DNA of 64,000 nt from Epiperipatus broadwayi (GCA_028023455.1 JAQFVV010000156.1:1073236-1137235); one strand, 5' to 3'; numbered from the stretch's first letter, positions 1 through 14,060 are shown. Numbers and translations are program-made. The notes: generated by a model not told the origin, from the sequence alone.

Positions 1-3000
1 TCAAGACATGTATATTTTTCAGGAAGTGATTTGTTGTCTTGTAAATCTATATCAACAATAGATTTTTATTGAAGGTATTATTTTTGAATTGTAAGAACTT
101 ATTTTTCAAGTTATTTATTATATTCAAACTTCATTTTAAAAAGAATAATGTCTAAGTTATATGCTAGAACTTTTAAATTATTTTACATTATTATTAAAAA
201 TATTTTGTCTGATTTTTCTAAAAGAACTTTAATAACAATTTTATTTAAGTGATGCTGACTATTTCTACCATTTTTCATGAGTGTTTTCTGTTGGTACAAT
301 TTTATTTTATATGAAATTTGAATTATTTAATCAAAATTGAAGGACCCTTTGAATGATAAAAGAATTTAAAGATGCTAATTGTTAATGGGTGAATATTCAT
401 TAACATTTTCTTCATATATGCTGAAGATTTTTGTATGCAGCTTTACTCACTCCCAAACTGCTAATTTTTGTTATTTTTCTGATTTTATAGTTATTTAATC
501 AAGAAAAATATACCATGTAATGCTGCTAACTTTATAATTATTTTACAACTAATAAATAAATAGTATTTAAATTTAAAGTGATAACAATGAGATAAGGCCT
601 GCCTTCCAATGTGCTGATTGGTTGTTTGTCATTCTCTACACAAGAGAGGGTTTGCCAATGATTCTGACAGTTCTAAGGTTTTTGCTTTGATTTTCAAAAT
701 AAAAATGTATGTTTTAGAGTATTTTTTTCACATATTTATTATTTTTTTCATAAAATATGTATGAAAATATAATTATTTTAGAATAATAGCTCAAATTTTA
801 GTAAAATTATTTACTTTTTCATGGAAGTAAATTGAGAAAGAAATCAATGGCATAGACTACATTTTGTAATAGGTTGAGAAAAAAGTTTTATATTGTCCAC
901 TATAGATCATTTTTATCAATTATAAATAGAAATTTATTTTTGAAAAACTTTTATTTACTTTAATAATCTGACAAATTATTAATTTGCTTTTTAGAAACTA
1001 AACTAAAATAAGTATAATTTTAAAAGATAAATATATTTTTACTGCTGATTCTATAATTAACCAATCAAAAGTTTAGAACTTTAATCTATTTGGTCATATT
1101 TGCATATAAATGATCTATGAAAGGGTTAATAATCATTAAAGAATTATTTATTACATGTTTTATGAATGCTTGTTTTATATATTAACATATCAAAATTTCT
1201 TTTAAGGATCTGTTTGTTTTATTATTGATAAATGTGAATACATGCTATATTATAAGAATATTATATCTATTTGTTACAAAATAATTTAACATTAGAAAAG
1301 ACATCATTTATGTATTTTTATATTAAAGAAGCTTGTTTTGTTGGATGCTATAGTAAAATATTTGTTTATTCAAAGTAAAATTATGTTTTAACAAGAAAAT
1401 AAAACCTGAAGTTGATATTATGCTTGTTCAATAAAAGACTGAAATTTATTAAGTATGCTTGATTATTTATAAAATGCCTTATTTTGAAAAAGATGTGAAA
1501 TTTATTTATTATTATTGGTTTTATAAAAACTTAATCTTATTCATGGACATGTATTCCAAATGCTAGCTCTATAAAATTATTAATGTGTTTGCATTAGTTA
1601 AAAAAAGAAAATTAAATATATTTTCAGTATATTGACTCCAAGTTCTCAAATATATTTGCTTTTCAAAATATTATTTTAATTCATTGCTATGTTTCATTTA
1701 GAATATTTATACTTCAATTATATTTGTCATTAGATAATAAACTATGCTCTTTAAAAGAAATGCTAATTTCATTTGTCTAATGTGCTATGTGAAATTTATA
1801 ATGCTCATTGTATTGTTATTCTACACATTATTATGAATTATGCTATATTTGTAGTATTTATCATTCTACTTATTTAATCTACATTAATCCAGTCAGAATG
1901 GTTATATTTTTGCATGGGTTAGTCATTTCAAATCTTTGCTTACCTCATATTTTCCAATTGCTGTGTGTTAATTTAATCTTTAGTGTTACTTGGATAGTCA
2001 AGAAAGTCTAAAAATATTCAAGAACTATTTTATTTAACTTTATCTGGTTTAATGGTATGAAGATCAAGGTTAAGGTCTTTTATTTTATTAGTAATGCGTA
2101 TAAATATTAGTTTTAATATTTACTTTATTATTATATGCCATATCTTCATTTTTATACTTCTCTGTACAATTTTTATGTATAAATTTAGAAGATATTTTCA
2201 TGTTAAGTTTTCAGAATATTGCTAGAATAATATTTTTAAAGTGTATTATATATGTCTCTTTTTGAAGTTATTTTGAATTTGTATAAATTTTGGAAGACTT
2301 CAGAAATTGATGTATATTTTTATTGTTGAATTATTTTGCCATAATTTTATATTTTTTGCTATATTTATTGTTTTATCAGTTTTACACATCACTTGTATAT
2401 GGTTAATTTAAGAGAGTGTTGTCTCTCTCTCTCCTATGGTTATTGTATTATACCACTGAATTTTATTATATTTTTAATAACACAAAGCATGTAATACTAT
2501 ACTTAAAGAAACTTCTCTTCTGGTGATCCATCTTCATATTTTCATGATTAGAGAGAAAGTCCTAGCTTTTTGTTTCCCTTATGTGTATGTGTTTATTTGA
2601 ATTGATGTCATCATTCTATATGCCATTGCTTTTTCAATTTTTCAATGTAGATTTTGTGATATATTTATTTAAAGCCATGTGTAATGTGCACCTATGTTTT
2701 TATACTGGCATTTGATGTTTTTGGAGATACTATGGAATGACACCATACCTCAGTTGCACTCTTTGTAAATCTGAGTGGTTTGAATGTGTTAGTCTTGTTG
2801 ATGTGGTTAGCTAGCATATCTATATGTTAATCCAATAAAATATTTGATAGTAAATTTGTAACTGTACATGTGGCTACATAAAATTTATACATCCTCTTCA
2901 GCATTCATCACTAACCAAGGATTGATAATATTATATTTTAATTAGTATATTGAATATTTGCATATAGGGACTTTATAATAGTAAGATAGTTACTAAGAAT

Positions 3001-3070
3001 GAGAACTTTACTGAATTGATCAAAGTCATAGTAAATAATTACTGAATATCTTTACTATTTTTTTAAAATT
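1..3070. other. T-rich gene-free DNA
   Basis: No reading frame above background and no recognisable element. The plus strand shows visibly more T than A and more G than C over the first 2.9 kb. That pattern is often seen in introns or 3' UTRs of plus-strand transcripts, so this could be transcribed host sequence (inference only). Short CT runs lie near 2421-2433. Confidence 0.4.
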
Positions 3071-3099
3071 GTAACTTGTAAATTTATATAGATCGGAAT

Positions 3100-3126
3100 A
3101 TATATATATATATATCCCAGGATAAA

Positions 3127-3168
<42 letters not shown>

Positions 3169-3190
3169 AAATTTTATCCTGGGATAAATA
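3100..3190. repeat. TA microsatellite inside a short inverted repeat
   Basis: A TA-dinucleotide run is bracketed by inverted copies of a cccaggataaatat-type motif (about 3117-3132 and 3172-3188), so the block can fold into a cruciform. It may be a decayed miniature inverted-repeat element. Confidence 0.6.
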
Positions 3191-3379
3191 TTTGTAAGTT
3201 ATAAAGATTATAGAATAGCTTGATGTTTTCCGATTTAATGTTATAAGTGTCGATAAATGTTATTTCAATTATTAATTTTTATTTATTTCTCTTTTATTAT
3301 CATTTGCATATATCAAAAATATAATCATATTATCTCACATATGTATTTATTTTATTCATTAGAGTACAAGAAAATATGA

Positions 3380-3590
3380 TATGAAAGTCACTTTATTTAA
3401 AAGTATATTATTGATGTTAAGATAACATCTAAGAAGATTGTTTTATTTATTTAAAAATAATAAGATCACTTTATTCAACTAATATAAGATCATTTTATTC
3501 TATTTCATTTATTTTTTGATAAAAATTATAAGATCACTTCATTTTGTTCATAAATTAAGCTTTAGATTGCTTTATTTTATTTTAATGTGA
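3380..3590. repeat. Degenerate interspersed motif cluster (AAGATCACTTTATT)
   Basis: Variants of the motif aagatcactttatt occur at about 3386, 3465, 3486, 3530 and 3563 with irregular spacing. It looks like an old, decayed tandem repeat. No coding potential. Confidence 0.45.
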
Positions 3591-3599
3591 GATTAGAAG

Positions 3600-4910
3600 A
3601 GAAAACCTACTGGTGTGATATTTTGCATAGCAACAAAATTTATTTCCTACTCATGATATCATAAATGTCACACTTGTAATTATTTGCAATATAAGAATTT
3701 TTCATGTTTAATTGTAATTCTAAATTTAATAATTGTTTGATTCAATAAGATATCATCTTAAAGGTAAAATCATATGTTATTACTATTATTTTGTCACTAG
3801 GATCACATTCTTGATTGGTTGGTTTTAAGAAATAAAAGAAGAACAAAACTATTGATTATGAAAAAATTCGTCATAAAGAGAACTCTCAGATTTATTTATA
3901 AAATTGTTTTGAGAAAGAATTGCTTTGCTTAAGATAGAAATTATTCTAAGAAAGAATTATAAGGCATAGAAAACCTGAGATATTTTAATAAAGAAGAACT
4001 ATAACTTAAATCTGATCATATAGAAAGATAATAATGATTATAAGATTTGGTTGTATTTTGGAGTATGTGTTTGAGAAAGTGTACTTTTGGAAGTAACCTA
4101 AACCCTTTTTTGTGTTGTATGCTACCTAAGATTTGTAAGATTGGCATTATATTTTAAAAGAGAGGATATGAGAACTCTTCTCCTCTTGATCTGATGGTTT
4201 TGCCTATTTTTGCATATGTGCATCAGAGCTAGCCTATATTGTTACTTTAGCTATTATTTGAGGTTACATTTTTGGCTTGCTCAATGTGTTGGCTTTCAAT
4301 CAATTGGGGATTTCAATTGATAGATTGATAAGTCATTGTGATATTTACTTGGCTTGGTATCATGCCTTAGTCATTCATATACCTTTGATTCACTCATCTC
4401 CAAAGGTTATAATATGTACACACATTCATTTGTGATCTATATTAATTTATGCATATACATATATAATAGATATATATTTTCAAGATTTTTATTTTTTATC
4501 AATGCATTCATCTCATCTACATCCTTTCACAACCATTTATAAGCACTGAAAGTAAGAATATCTCTCATTGTGAGTTCATTTTGAAAAGAATTTTATTTAT
4601 CAAATGAGCTAAAGGTATCAAACACTTGAATTTTCAAATTTGTTTTGTCAGTTTGATATTTCTCCATTACACCATTCCTACACAAGATTGATTTAATGAG
4701 AATGCATGTCAGTGGTCTTTGAGCTATCAATATGGACAAGGAGATTCAGATATTTAATTCCTTTAGTATACCTGATAAAGGTTGCTCACAAAAATGCTCA
4801 CAGTGAGAGAGAATGATGAAACTTTCTGTACTGGTAATTTTTTGTGATATGACAGAGATATGCTGGGGGATGCATTGATAAAAACAAAACTATTGAAAAA
4901 TATATATATG
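3600..4910. other. Gene-free stretch
   Basis: A+T-rich DNA with no supported gene or recognisable repeat. The short open frames here show no family signature. Confidence 0.4.
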
Positions 4911-4918
4911 CACAACAT

Positions 4919-6150
4919 GTATTATTATTGGTGCATTGCAGGAAGAAGGTATTCACAAGTTTAATCCAGTTTCTCCATTCCATAATCTCTCTTCTTGATA
5001 TTACATCAACAAATTTCCTTATTTCATTTATATCCACCTCATATGTGGTTTTTTTCTAGATATTTTACAATCTCTTGGGATTCAGTTTAAAAGACATCAA
5101 TTCTCAATCTCTTATAATGACTTTTAGTAATATGTCCAATTCAACTCCATTTCAGTTTCTTAATTCTTTCAATGGCGATAATAAAGCCCATGTGTTTTTC
5201 AAATAAGTGTCTCTTCTATCAAGAACTTTTCAACATTCATTTACATTGAGTGGTATGAAATCTCTAGATTGTTATTCTGTTAAGAGTCTAAAGTCTCAGA
5301 TCCAAAAATAAGAACTTGTAAAACATGTCTATTAAAAATCTTTCTTTTCAAATACATAAGCATAATTCTTTTTAATATTAAGAAATATCTATCAAAAGCA
5401 CTCCATTCGAGTTAAATTTTACAATTAATTTTATCTATTACGCTTCCATCTGCATTAATAATTTAAGGTATTTATTTGTAGTTGTTAATTTTTTTTAATT
5501 CATAATTTTCAATTCTTATTCTTTTCTTCTTCTGAGAAAATCTATTTAATATTTCTTAATATATTTATTTTTAGTTGTATTTTCTTATTTTCACCTGATA
5601 TCCCTTATAATATTTCCTGAAACTCTGAAGAATTATTTTCAAAAACAACCACATCTGCAAAATCTAGATGACTTGAATAATCTTTATTTATTTTTACTTT
5701 CTTAACTTCCCATTTTAATCACACAAAATATTTTTGTAAAAAGGGATCAAATGTTCTGGAGATATTGAATAATTCTGTCATACATCTTTACCAATATTAA
5801 TCTTTTTAATATCATTCTATAATCTAATGACTAATGTTGCCTTTTGGTAATTATTCTTGATAATTTTACAATATTCTGTGTCTACATTTTAATGATACAG
5901 TCACATTAGATATGTTTCTAATGTCAAATGCCTTTTAATCATTTATAAATCCGGTCCTTTCTATATTTCATATTGTACTTCGATGTAATCTACTATATTG
6001 ACCTCTTTTAAATCCAATTTGTTCTTTTCGTTAGTTTAAGTCCAAATGTAATTTTCTCATGAAGATATTATGTGAAATTAATAAACGATAAGTCTACAAT
6101 TTCTAATATTTTCTTTATCATCTTTCTTAAAAATCAATATTATTTGTAGT
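4919..6150 (-). mobile_element. Decayed RTE-type LINE fragment (RT C-half and 3' end)
   Basis: This stretch aligns by eye, minus strand, to the 3' part of the full-length RTE element at 55089-58388. The blocks around 4945-5040, 5290-5420, 5600-5760 and 6080-6150 correspond to about 55120-55200, 55440-55600, 55800-55940 and 56340-56400. The small frame at 4798-5037 preserves the shared C-terminal MDxIRKxV and RRWIKL-like residues in altered form. It carries many stops, indels and substitutions and is an old dead copy lacking its 5' half. Confidence 0.8.
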
Positions 6151-6880
6151 CATATATTCTTGTGGAATATAATTTTTATATGTTAATCTCTATATATGCT
6201 ATAATATAGAAGGAGCAATAATAAACTGACATATGAAATAAACGAAAAAATACATATGTTAAGTACTAATCTAATTTTTTTTTAAAAAAAAAAATCAAAA
6301 TACAAGGCAATTTTAGTTATTAAAATCAATCAATAGTACAGTAGTTAAAGCTTCTGTCCGTTATCTCATGTTCTAGGAACTAGCAACTTAATCGCGCCTA
6401 ACATTTCTTAGTTAGAAGCTAAAGATATCAAATTAATCCAAGTTGGTCAGATGTGTGTGTTTGTGCTGGCGGATAAAATTTTTACCGATTACTTAGTATA
6501 TATGATTTGTAGATAAAATGTTTTATCCATGTCCATACCCTACTTGGTAAAGTAAATGAAATTTCTTCTTTTAAAAAAAAAAAAAAAAATATAGCAGAAA
6601 AAATTAAAAAACACTGAAATTGATTATCTGGAAATTTGTATTATATAAAAATAGAATAATCTTATGAATAATCTAATCTAATATATTCATATTCCCAGTT
6701 ACTTTCCATATTCCAAGTTTTAGTTGTATTATGCCAAGTATTTATATAAACTATGTTACACTGGCTACTGGAATAATTTTATTAATATTTAAACTAATCC
6801 ATGACCTCAAAAGCAAATGTTAATAAAAGAAAATGCCATTTTAATGCAAAATTACCAACTGAATTTAAGTACCAGAAAAT
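6150..6880. other. Gene-free stretch
   Basis: No reading frame or element recognised. Poly-T/poly-A runs sit at about 6278-6294 and 6571-6588. Confidence 0.4.
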
Positions 6881-6889
6881 ACATAGAGG

Positions 6890-6950
6890 CTAAACTCTCC
6901 ATACAGTAGCACCACTCACTGCAAGCCAAAGTAATCAATGGATGACATTA
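6890..6950. repeat. Fragment of foldback family (CTCCATACAGTA motif)
   Basis: The block has the same elements as the arms of the foldbacks at 19477-20040 and 28776-28889: ctctccatacagtagcacca followed by a gtaatcaatggatg-like segment. Only one arm is recognisable, so this is a solo fragment. Confidence 0.45.
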
Positions 6951-7347
6951 TATTTTATTCTTTGTACAACAATAAAAAATATTGTGTTTTGATTCTGTGA
7001 TCAGATGTGACATCAATAAACAGTTGGACTATTCAAAATATCAAAAGGCTTTAATGCTTCAAATATTTGCTCCATACTTGGAAATTAAAGTATGACTGAT
7101 AGTACTTGAGAATTTAACATGAGAGATAGCAAATATTTTAATCCAACAAAACTCTTTATATGTTTATTATAGAAAATAAAACTGTATTGTACTATGGAAA
7201 TGACAAAGACAAATTTTGGGGCAATGAGAAAGCAGAGAAAAACTAAAGTTCCCATAAAGTAGCAATAGAGATGGGCAGAAATCTGGGTGCTCGCTATAAG
7301 GATTATAATTGTTTACAAAATAGTATGGATCAGCTGACTTTTGATAT

Positions 7348-7715
7348 CATCATCATCAACCATTATCAATCCACTGCAGGATGAAGGTCTCTCCAAGTTC
7401 AATCCATCTTTTCTGATCTTTAGCTTCTCTTCTTCACATCACCCCTGCACACTTTCTTGTTTCATCCATCCATCTTACATGTGATCTCTTTCTGGGTCTT
7501 TTACAATTTTTTGGAATCCAATTTAAGATTTCAATTGTTCATCTATTATCATCTCTTCTAGCAATATGTCCAGCCCAACTCCACTTCAGTCTAATTTTTT
7601 CAATGAGGTCAGTAACATCTGTTTGTTCTCTTACCCATATATTGTGTTTTCGATCTCTTCTTGTTACTCCCAACATACATCTTTCCATACTTCTTTGAGT
7701 GGTCTTCTTTGAAGC
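7348..7715 (-). mobile_element. 5'-truncated RTE LINE insertion with 11 bp target duplication
   Basis: This is a 368 bp minus-strand copy of the 3' end of the RTE element found at 55089-58388. It matches that copy closely from the catcat 3' tail through the MERCMLGVxRRDRK-coding segment (frame at 7539-7799). It is bracketed by acttttgatat at 7337-7347 and 7716-7726, a direct repeat of the length expected for target-primed reverse transcription. About ten bases at the 5' junction do not match the full-length copy. It is non-coding in practice because only the C-terminal tail of ORF2 is present. Confidence 0.88.
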
Positions 7716-7726
7716 ACTTTTGATAT

Positions 7727-10700
7727 AGAATCTTTTAAAATATATAAACATTTTAAATATAAGATTAAAAAAATTAAACGAATTTTGCAGTTTAAACACA
7801 TGGAATACAAAAAAAAAATATTGTCCTATATCACCTACTCTGCCAGAGGTTTTATTGATTTGGTCAGGATTGAAATCTTTCTTTCAGATTGTGAAATTAC
7901 AGGGCTATAATAATCAGAGATTTTTTTTTTTAAAAAAAAAATCAACATATAGTGAATTATGTATTTACAGCAACCTTCAATTTTTTTCAAAAACTTGGTT
8001 AATTTATGGGGGGGGGGGTTCAATTACAGAAATTGCAATAAAATTAATAGTTAGATGATATGACAAGGAAACAAATAAGGATTTTAAAAGGTATACATTT
8101 TGAATTATTTTGAGAAATTCATATTTAGAAATGTTGGAAAGTCATCTCAAAATACCAAGAAGTTTTTTTATATATAATTAAATCTAAGTTTTCGCAGAAT
8201 TTGCCAATTCTATAACTCTATTTAAAAAAAGCTACTGAGATAACCAAAATTTTAATGAGTTTTCAATCATAAAAATAATGTAAAGTGAAATTGAAAAAAA
8301 AAAAAAAACTATCAGATAAAAAAAATATATAAAAGAATATAAGCATGTTATTTGAGTATCATTAATTGGGGAAAATGTCAAAAATTTGAAATTGGGATTC
8401 AACTTTTACTTACTGGTGATTAACAGTTCCAACAGAAAGAGTTTATTTTCTAATGGACAATGATTGGTCAGTTGATAAAAACAGACTTTTATCTGAAAAC
8501 ATTAAATGTCTCATTCATATGAAAATAAATTCGGATGAGAATTACTCTAGATTCAATGAATTAATAATAATAAAAAGACATAACTTTTTAAAAAGAATTC
8601 ATTCTTCTGAAAAATATGATTTTTACCATTAAAGCAAATAAAATTTATTCGAAGATAAATATTTTATGACTACAATTTTTTTTTTGATCGATGTTTTCAT
8701 CCGTATTTTTTTTTTTTCCAAGAAATATCGTAACTTTAGCTACTATTGCCAGAAGAGATATTATAATTTTATTTTAAATACTTTTTTTTTTTAATGATTA
8801 AAGGTTTTTATTTTATTAAAACTTTCCAGATTAAAATTATCTTTTAATAGGAATGTTGACAAAGATAATACAAAAACCAGTGCATATACCGGATATCGCG
8901 CACTTCATATATTGGCATATTCACATATTGGCTATTTAAAAATATAACTATTTTATCTACATCTCGATATTTTTAAATTTTTTTTTTATTTTAATAAAAA
9001 GAATAACCATAAAAAAATATTGTTGGCAGAAGACATTTTTATTATTATTAATTTTAAAGGAAAAAAAAATCAATATCGTAGCGTAAAAACTGCGCAAATA
9101 ATATCAAAATGCTAATTTAGTTTAGCTCAGGCTTATTCATAGTTTTTGTTTTTAATTAGTACTTATTTATAGATGTCTTGCATTTATAATTGTATTTAAT
9201 ACTTGTGATAAAAAAAGACTTTTTTTTTCTCTCTCTAAATATTTAGTAATAATATATATATAACCTTTACTATTAACAAATTATATACAAGTATTAAGAT
9301 AATATTTATCACGCAGTTAATTTTTTTTCTTGTCTATTCAAATGCCTGTAAAAAATAACTAAAAAAACAGTTCTTATAAAGTTCAAACCAGAATAAATAT
9401 AAAAGCAAATGTTGCTTTTTAAAATTTAAACTTTAATAAAAAAAAAAAAAATACATATATATATAAACCGGATTTCCTTTTTGCAAATGTTTCTCCTGTT
9501 TTAACTTATTTCTAGATATATACGTAGAAAGAATATAAAGTATTTTTGTTTTTGGGAGAAGGAAGGGAGTTTCTGGATTTTATTTCTAATGTCTAGACTC
9601 TCGGTAGAAATTTGGTTTGCAAAAAGTTTTTTAATGAGATTTAGATTCTACAAGCTTTAATATTATAACGAGTGATCGAACTCTATTATGAAATGACTAA
9701 TCAAATATAAGAGTATTATCAGCCAATAGGCTAAAGTAATTTTTGTTGATTTTTATTTTTTACTGTTAGCATCAAAATCTTAATTTAAAAAATGATTAAC
9801 ATAATGAACGCGTGTTTGTATATAATTTTAATTTTAAAAAAAATATTTTTTAAAAAATATTAATTAATTAATGCCTTATTCTTTTTTCCAAATGTCAATT
9901 CAAAAAAGGAAATGATATTTTGTTAACTTGATCCATAATATAGAAAGTTTTGGAATATGTTTTAATAGGCTGATAACTTAGTACGTTACAACTATAAGAT
10001 AAATTGTGTTTATTATTGTCAAAAACAAACTACCTTAATAAATAAAGTTTCTGTCTATTTTAAGACTAGACAAAAGAATTTTAACAATCTTTTTTCTAAA
10101 TGTCAAATTATATTTTAAATATTTTGCTAAAGCAGATTTGATGACTTAAATTTTACACCAGTCAATTAAATTAATAAAAGAATTTGGAATAGAATTTAAA
10201 CCAAAAGTTTTATTTGAAATGATTATATGCTTCATTAGAAGTATTTAAAAATGTTCTTATATCTCCCTTCCACAATCTCCACAAATTTGGAAGTATTTAA
10301 AAGAAATTGTCTAAAAATGGTATGACTCACAAAATCTGGCTAGTTTCATTTTAAAACAGTAAAAATCATAAATTGTTTAATGTTATCAATTAAAAGATAG
10401 ATTTGTTAATAAATCTCAGCTTTCAGTTTTTTGGCAAATATGCAAATATGATTTGGAAATATTCAAGGCCTGAACATTGGTCAGCCCATATAGTTGTCAA
10501 TGTTTAAGTTTGGTATAGTTTTTCCTAACAAAACTTCACTTGCAAAGAAAGTTTAACTGAACTAATACATGAATATAAATATTTTTAAAAGAGCAAATCA
10601 TTGAATAAAAGAAGACTGTATAATATTGGATTCTCTGTGATATTTTTTATCATTAGAATTCCTATATATTGTGAAAGTTTATATTAAAAATTATTTTGCA

Positions 10701-11400
10701 CAGTGATAATTGATTTTGTTTTATCTCTACTCTTAATACGATACCAGATTTAAAAATTCAGATAAAGTAAAAAATAATAATAGTATTATTGCATAAATAT
10801 CAATAAAAGGTTTTTTTTTTTTTTAAGATTTCAATGCACTTTTAATAGGAACTACAAACTGTTGCTTAAAGATATTGGAAATATTGATTGCTTAATTTTT
10901 ACACAGCATATAAATTGGTTATCACAAATTAAATAGAAAAATAAAGTTAAAAATAGCATTCTATGGATTAAGTTAAAATTAGAAATCAAAATATAAAAGA
11001 AGTCGTTACTGCAAGAGCTCTTAGCACCCTCCAATGTTAAAATATTAATAGCAAGAAAACATCCATTTTATTTAAAACATTTTGGGTGAAAACATATATT
11101 TATTTCTTATAAAAATTGTTAAGTACTAAATTAACAATTTGGACTTCTAAACCCATTATGAATTTACTATACAGTGGTGCATCATTGGTAACATGTTTTA
11201 AAAACCATACCATTTTTGATGCATTTAAATAATAAAATAAACATGGAGTTTCTTCATAAGCAATAGAGAGATTTAAAAGATAAAATTCAATAGTTAATTA
11301 CAATTGCATATAATATTTTTTTTTAAATATTTGAAAGAACACTGAGGGAAAATGTTGGACAGTCAAACTATAAGCTACTTTAATAGTATAGGACAATGAA
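7727..11400. other. Gene-free A+T-rich DNA with homopolymer runs
   Basis: No gene or element recognised over this stretch. Poly-A and poly-T runs recur (for example 7921-7940, 8295-8308, 8701-8718, 10811-10825), with a G run at 8009-8018. The open frames here are low-complexity and lack protein signatures. Confidence 0.45.
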
Positions 11401-11460
11401 GTACAATATTGTGTTGTGTAAAGTGCATAGAAATACTTTCTATTTTTATTTATAATAATA

Positions 11461-11544
11461 ATACTGCTGCTACTGCTATTACCATTGCTATTACTACCAC
11501 CACAACCGCCACTACCACTACTACTATTACTGCTGCTACTACTG

Positions 11545-11579
<35 letters not shown>

Positions 11580-11820
11580 GACTACTACTACGACTACTAC
11601 TACTATGACTATGACTACTACTATGACTACTACTATGACTACTACTATGACTACTACTACTACTATGACTACTACTACAACTACTACTATTACTACTACT
11701 ACGACTACTACTACGACTACTACTACTACTACTAATGCTACTGCTACTGTTACTGCTGCTGCTGCTCCTACTACTACTCCTACTCCTACACCTACTCCTC
11801 CTCCTACTACTACTACTTGT
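11461..11820. repeat. ACT/TAC trinucleotide microsatellite
   Basis: About 360 bp of imperfect ACT trinucleotides is interspersed with GCT, ACC, GAC and ATG variants, grading into CTCCTA variants at the right edge. The open frames across it (Thr-, Leu- and Tyr-rich) are produced by the repeat and are not credible proteins. Confidence 0.95.
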
Positions 11821-11875
11821 TAAGTCATAGTCAAATTAAATTCCTATTTTTATATGCTAAAAGTAACACATGGAT

Positions 11876-12408
11876 TGCTGTATTCACAGTGTGTCTATAC
11901 CCAGCATGATAACATTAGTAGTAAAATAATTAGACACTATTTATATTTTAGAAAATTTATTCATAAGCTGAATATATATTGAAAATTATAGAATAATAAC
12001 AATAACTATTTTTCTCTTATAAATATGGGAAATAACAACAAATAAAATGAGTCTACACATTTCATCATTTACAGCTACTATCATTGTTGATTTATAATTG
12101 TGCTTCATTGGAATTATCACTAATACCTTTAATCACAACTTCATAAATTCTATTTAAGCCATATTATTTTTTGGTGTACACTTTTCTCCCCTACTTAGCA
12201 CATTGGTTTTTTTTGACTGAGACTGCCCTCATAAAGAAATAACTTTTTTTAACTCATTTGCATAACAAATATTCATTCTTTCCAATATACTTTTCTAGAG
12301 TGAATTATTTCTGGGAGAAAACTGTTTCCACTTCCAGAACTAATTACACAAAATAAAATAATATTTTATATATGTATACAATAACATCAGTGCCACTTAT
12401 CAGAGCAC
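11876..12408 (-). repeat. 3' LTR of Ty3/gypsy element
   Basis: This roughly 530 bp segment is repeated at 15196-16503, apart from a foldback inserted in the latter. Shared blocks include gtctatacccagc, the segment before gtctacacattt, the gcataacaaatattcatt block and caataacatcagtgcc. The outer edge starts TG (CA on the element strand). A purine-rich tract on the element strand (RC of about 12408-12418) could be the polypurine tract. The inner boundary is approximate. Confidence 0.8.
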
Positions 12409-12903
12409 CTTCCCTTATTCTAAAAAATAATCCCTAAATCTTCCAAGCAGACTTCTGATTCTCTGACTTCTCATAGTTGATTTAGTTTTATCTTCATTTA
12501 GATTATTTTTTCTGATAGTAACAACTGCTCACTCATCTGTGACCTGTTGGCCCCCACCATCTAGTTCAATGGGTAATGTTTCATCTTCGGTGGGAGGAGT
12601 TATATCTTCATTCACATTCTTACTTAATCCTAATTTAAGATTAACTATAATAGGATCATTACCAGCTACAATTGGTGTGTCACTAAATCTTTTATGTAAA
12701 TGATTAATGTGCCTTCTTACACACAATTTATTTTCAAGCTTAATAATCCATATAATTTTAGATACAATTTCAACAATGATCCCTGAAGTCCATATCTTCT
12801 TTACAGTATCTCAAACTCAAACTGTTTCATCAATATCAAATTTCTTTAAATTAGTATTATACATTTTATCACCAATAGTTCTCTCTGATCTATCCATCTG
12901 CAA

Positions 12904-13405
12904 AAGTTTTCATAAATGCATATAGCATTTTCTTTTAATGAATAATTCAGAAGGTGATTTCCTTTTTGAAGCACTAGGTATAAAATATTGAAAAAAAAAA
13001 TTTTTTTTTATTAGGGTATCTTTTAAATCAGTTATATTAATTTTCTTCAAAGCTGCTTTCAAACTCTGTACTGCATTTTCAGCAAGTCCATTTGAAGCAT
13101 GGTGATACACTGGCATAAGAATATGTCATATCACTCTATATTTTACATAGTCTTCAAATATTTCAGAAGTAAACTGTCCCATTATCTGATACCAATATCT
13201 CAGGATAATTGTGGGTAGCAAAAGCTTCCTGTAATGCCTTTATGGTATTTTCTATGCTCACAGATTTTATTAATTTATATTTGACCCAACTTTAATACGA
13301 ATCCACAACTACCAAAATATGGTATTCATTTATCTGTTCAGCATAATCCATGTGAACATGCTCATATAGTTTTTTCCTTCTAACCATGGCTTAAATATTT
13401 TCTTT
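12904..13405 (-). pseudogene. Ty3/gypsy integrase core remnant
   Basis: Minus-strand translation shows the retroviral-type integrase core in order: HMDYAE and a following LVVVDSY, then LVSDNGT, then YHHASNGLAENAVQSLK. The catalytic D, D and E residues are all recognisable, although stops and frameshifts separate the blocks. The longest open piece is 12910-13116 and ends in a segment resembling the SPSELF motif found after the core in gypsy integrases. The HHCC N-terminal domain is absent because of an upstream deletion. Confidence 0.85.
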
Positions 13406-13414
13406 AAAAGATCT

Positions 13415-14060
13415 GCTGTACCTTTTTTGAGTTTAGGTATTTCCCATCTTTATTTATCACATGCCCTAAAAAGTTATTTGTGAGGTTGCCCAATACATTT
13501 GGCAGCATTTAGTCTCACTCCCATGTTATTTGACTTAAAGCATACCTCCATAACATGTTTTTCAGCTTTTTTCAGACATCTGTGAACAAAATATACTCCC
13601 TTAATGTTCTGCAATGGAATACCCATATTTTTTGGAAGATATTTGGAGCCACCATGATTATATAAGATAATTTGCCCTTGAACAATTTGACATGAGTAGT
13701 CAATGTCAACAACTTGGCCCTACTCTCAGTAACTGGGATTTGATGGAACACTGATTTTAAATCATTTTTTGCAAAGACCAAGGCTCTCTGTAACAATGCC
13801 AAAACATCATGCACATTTGGAGCAGGATATGCACTTTTATTAATCCACTTATTGACTGTGAACCAATAATCTGTTTTACCAAAATAACCACAGGAGTGCC
13901 CATGTTGAGTCTTTGACTGGTGTCAGTACTTCTTTTTTCACCATGTCCTCTATTGTTTCTTTCACTTTCAGCTTAAGAACATAAGGGATTTTGCATGGTT
14001 TGAAAACCATTGGCTATGCTTCTCTTGACAATTCAGTATTAACTGGATGCACTTGTAACT
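13415..14060 (-). pseudogene. Ty3/gypsy reverse transcriptase remnant
   Basis: Minus-strand frames give, in order, a PYVLKLKVKETI-like start, the VNKWINKSAYPAPNV block, then KNDLKSVFHQIPV and KLLTLTTHVKLFKGK (open piece 13572-13814). A thumb-like NMGVRLNAAKC and LGHVINKDGKYLNSKKV follow. These are the standard fingers, palm and thumb landmarks of gypsy RT. The motif A aspartate appears in KNDLKS, and the YxDD motif region is broken. RNase H does not follow. Confidence 0.82.

Noticed and set aside
11409-11823. Long Thr-, Leu- and Tyr-rich open frames
   Set aside because: Produced by the ACT trinucleotide array in three frames. No composition or signature of a real protein.
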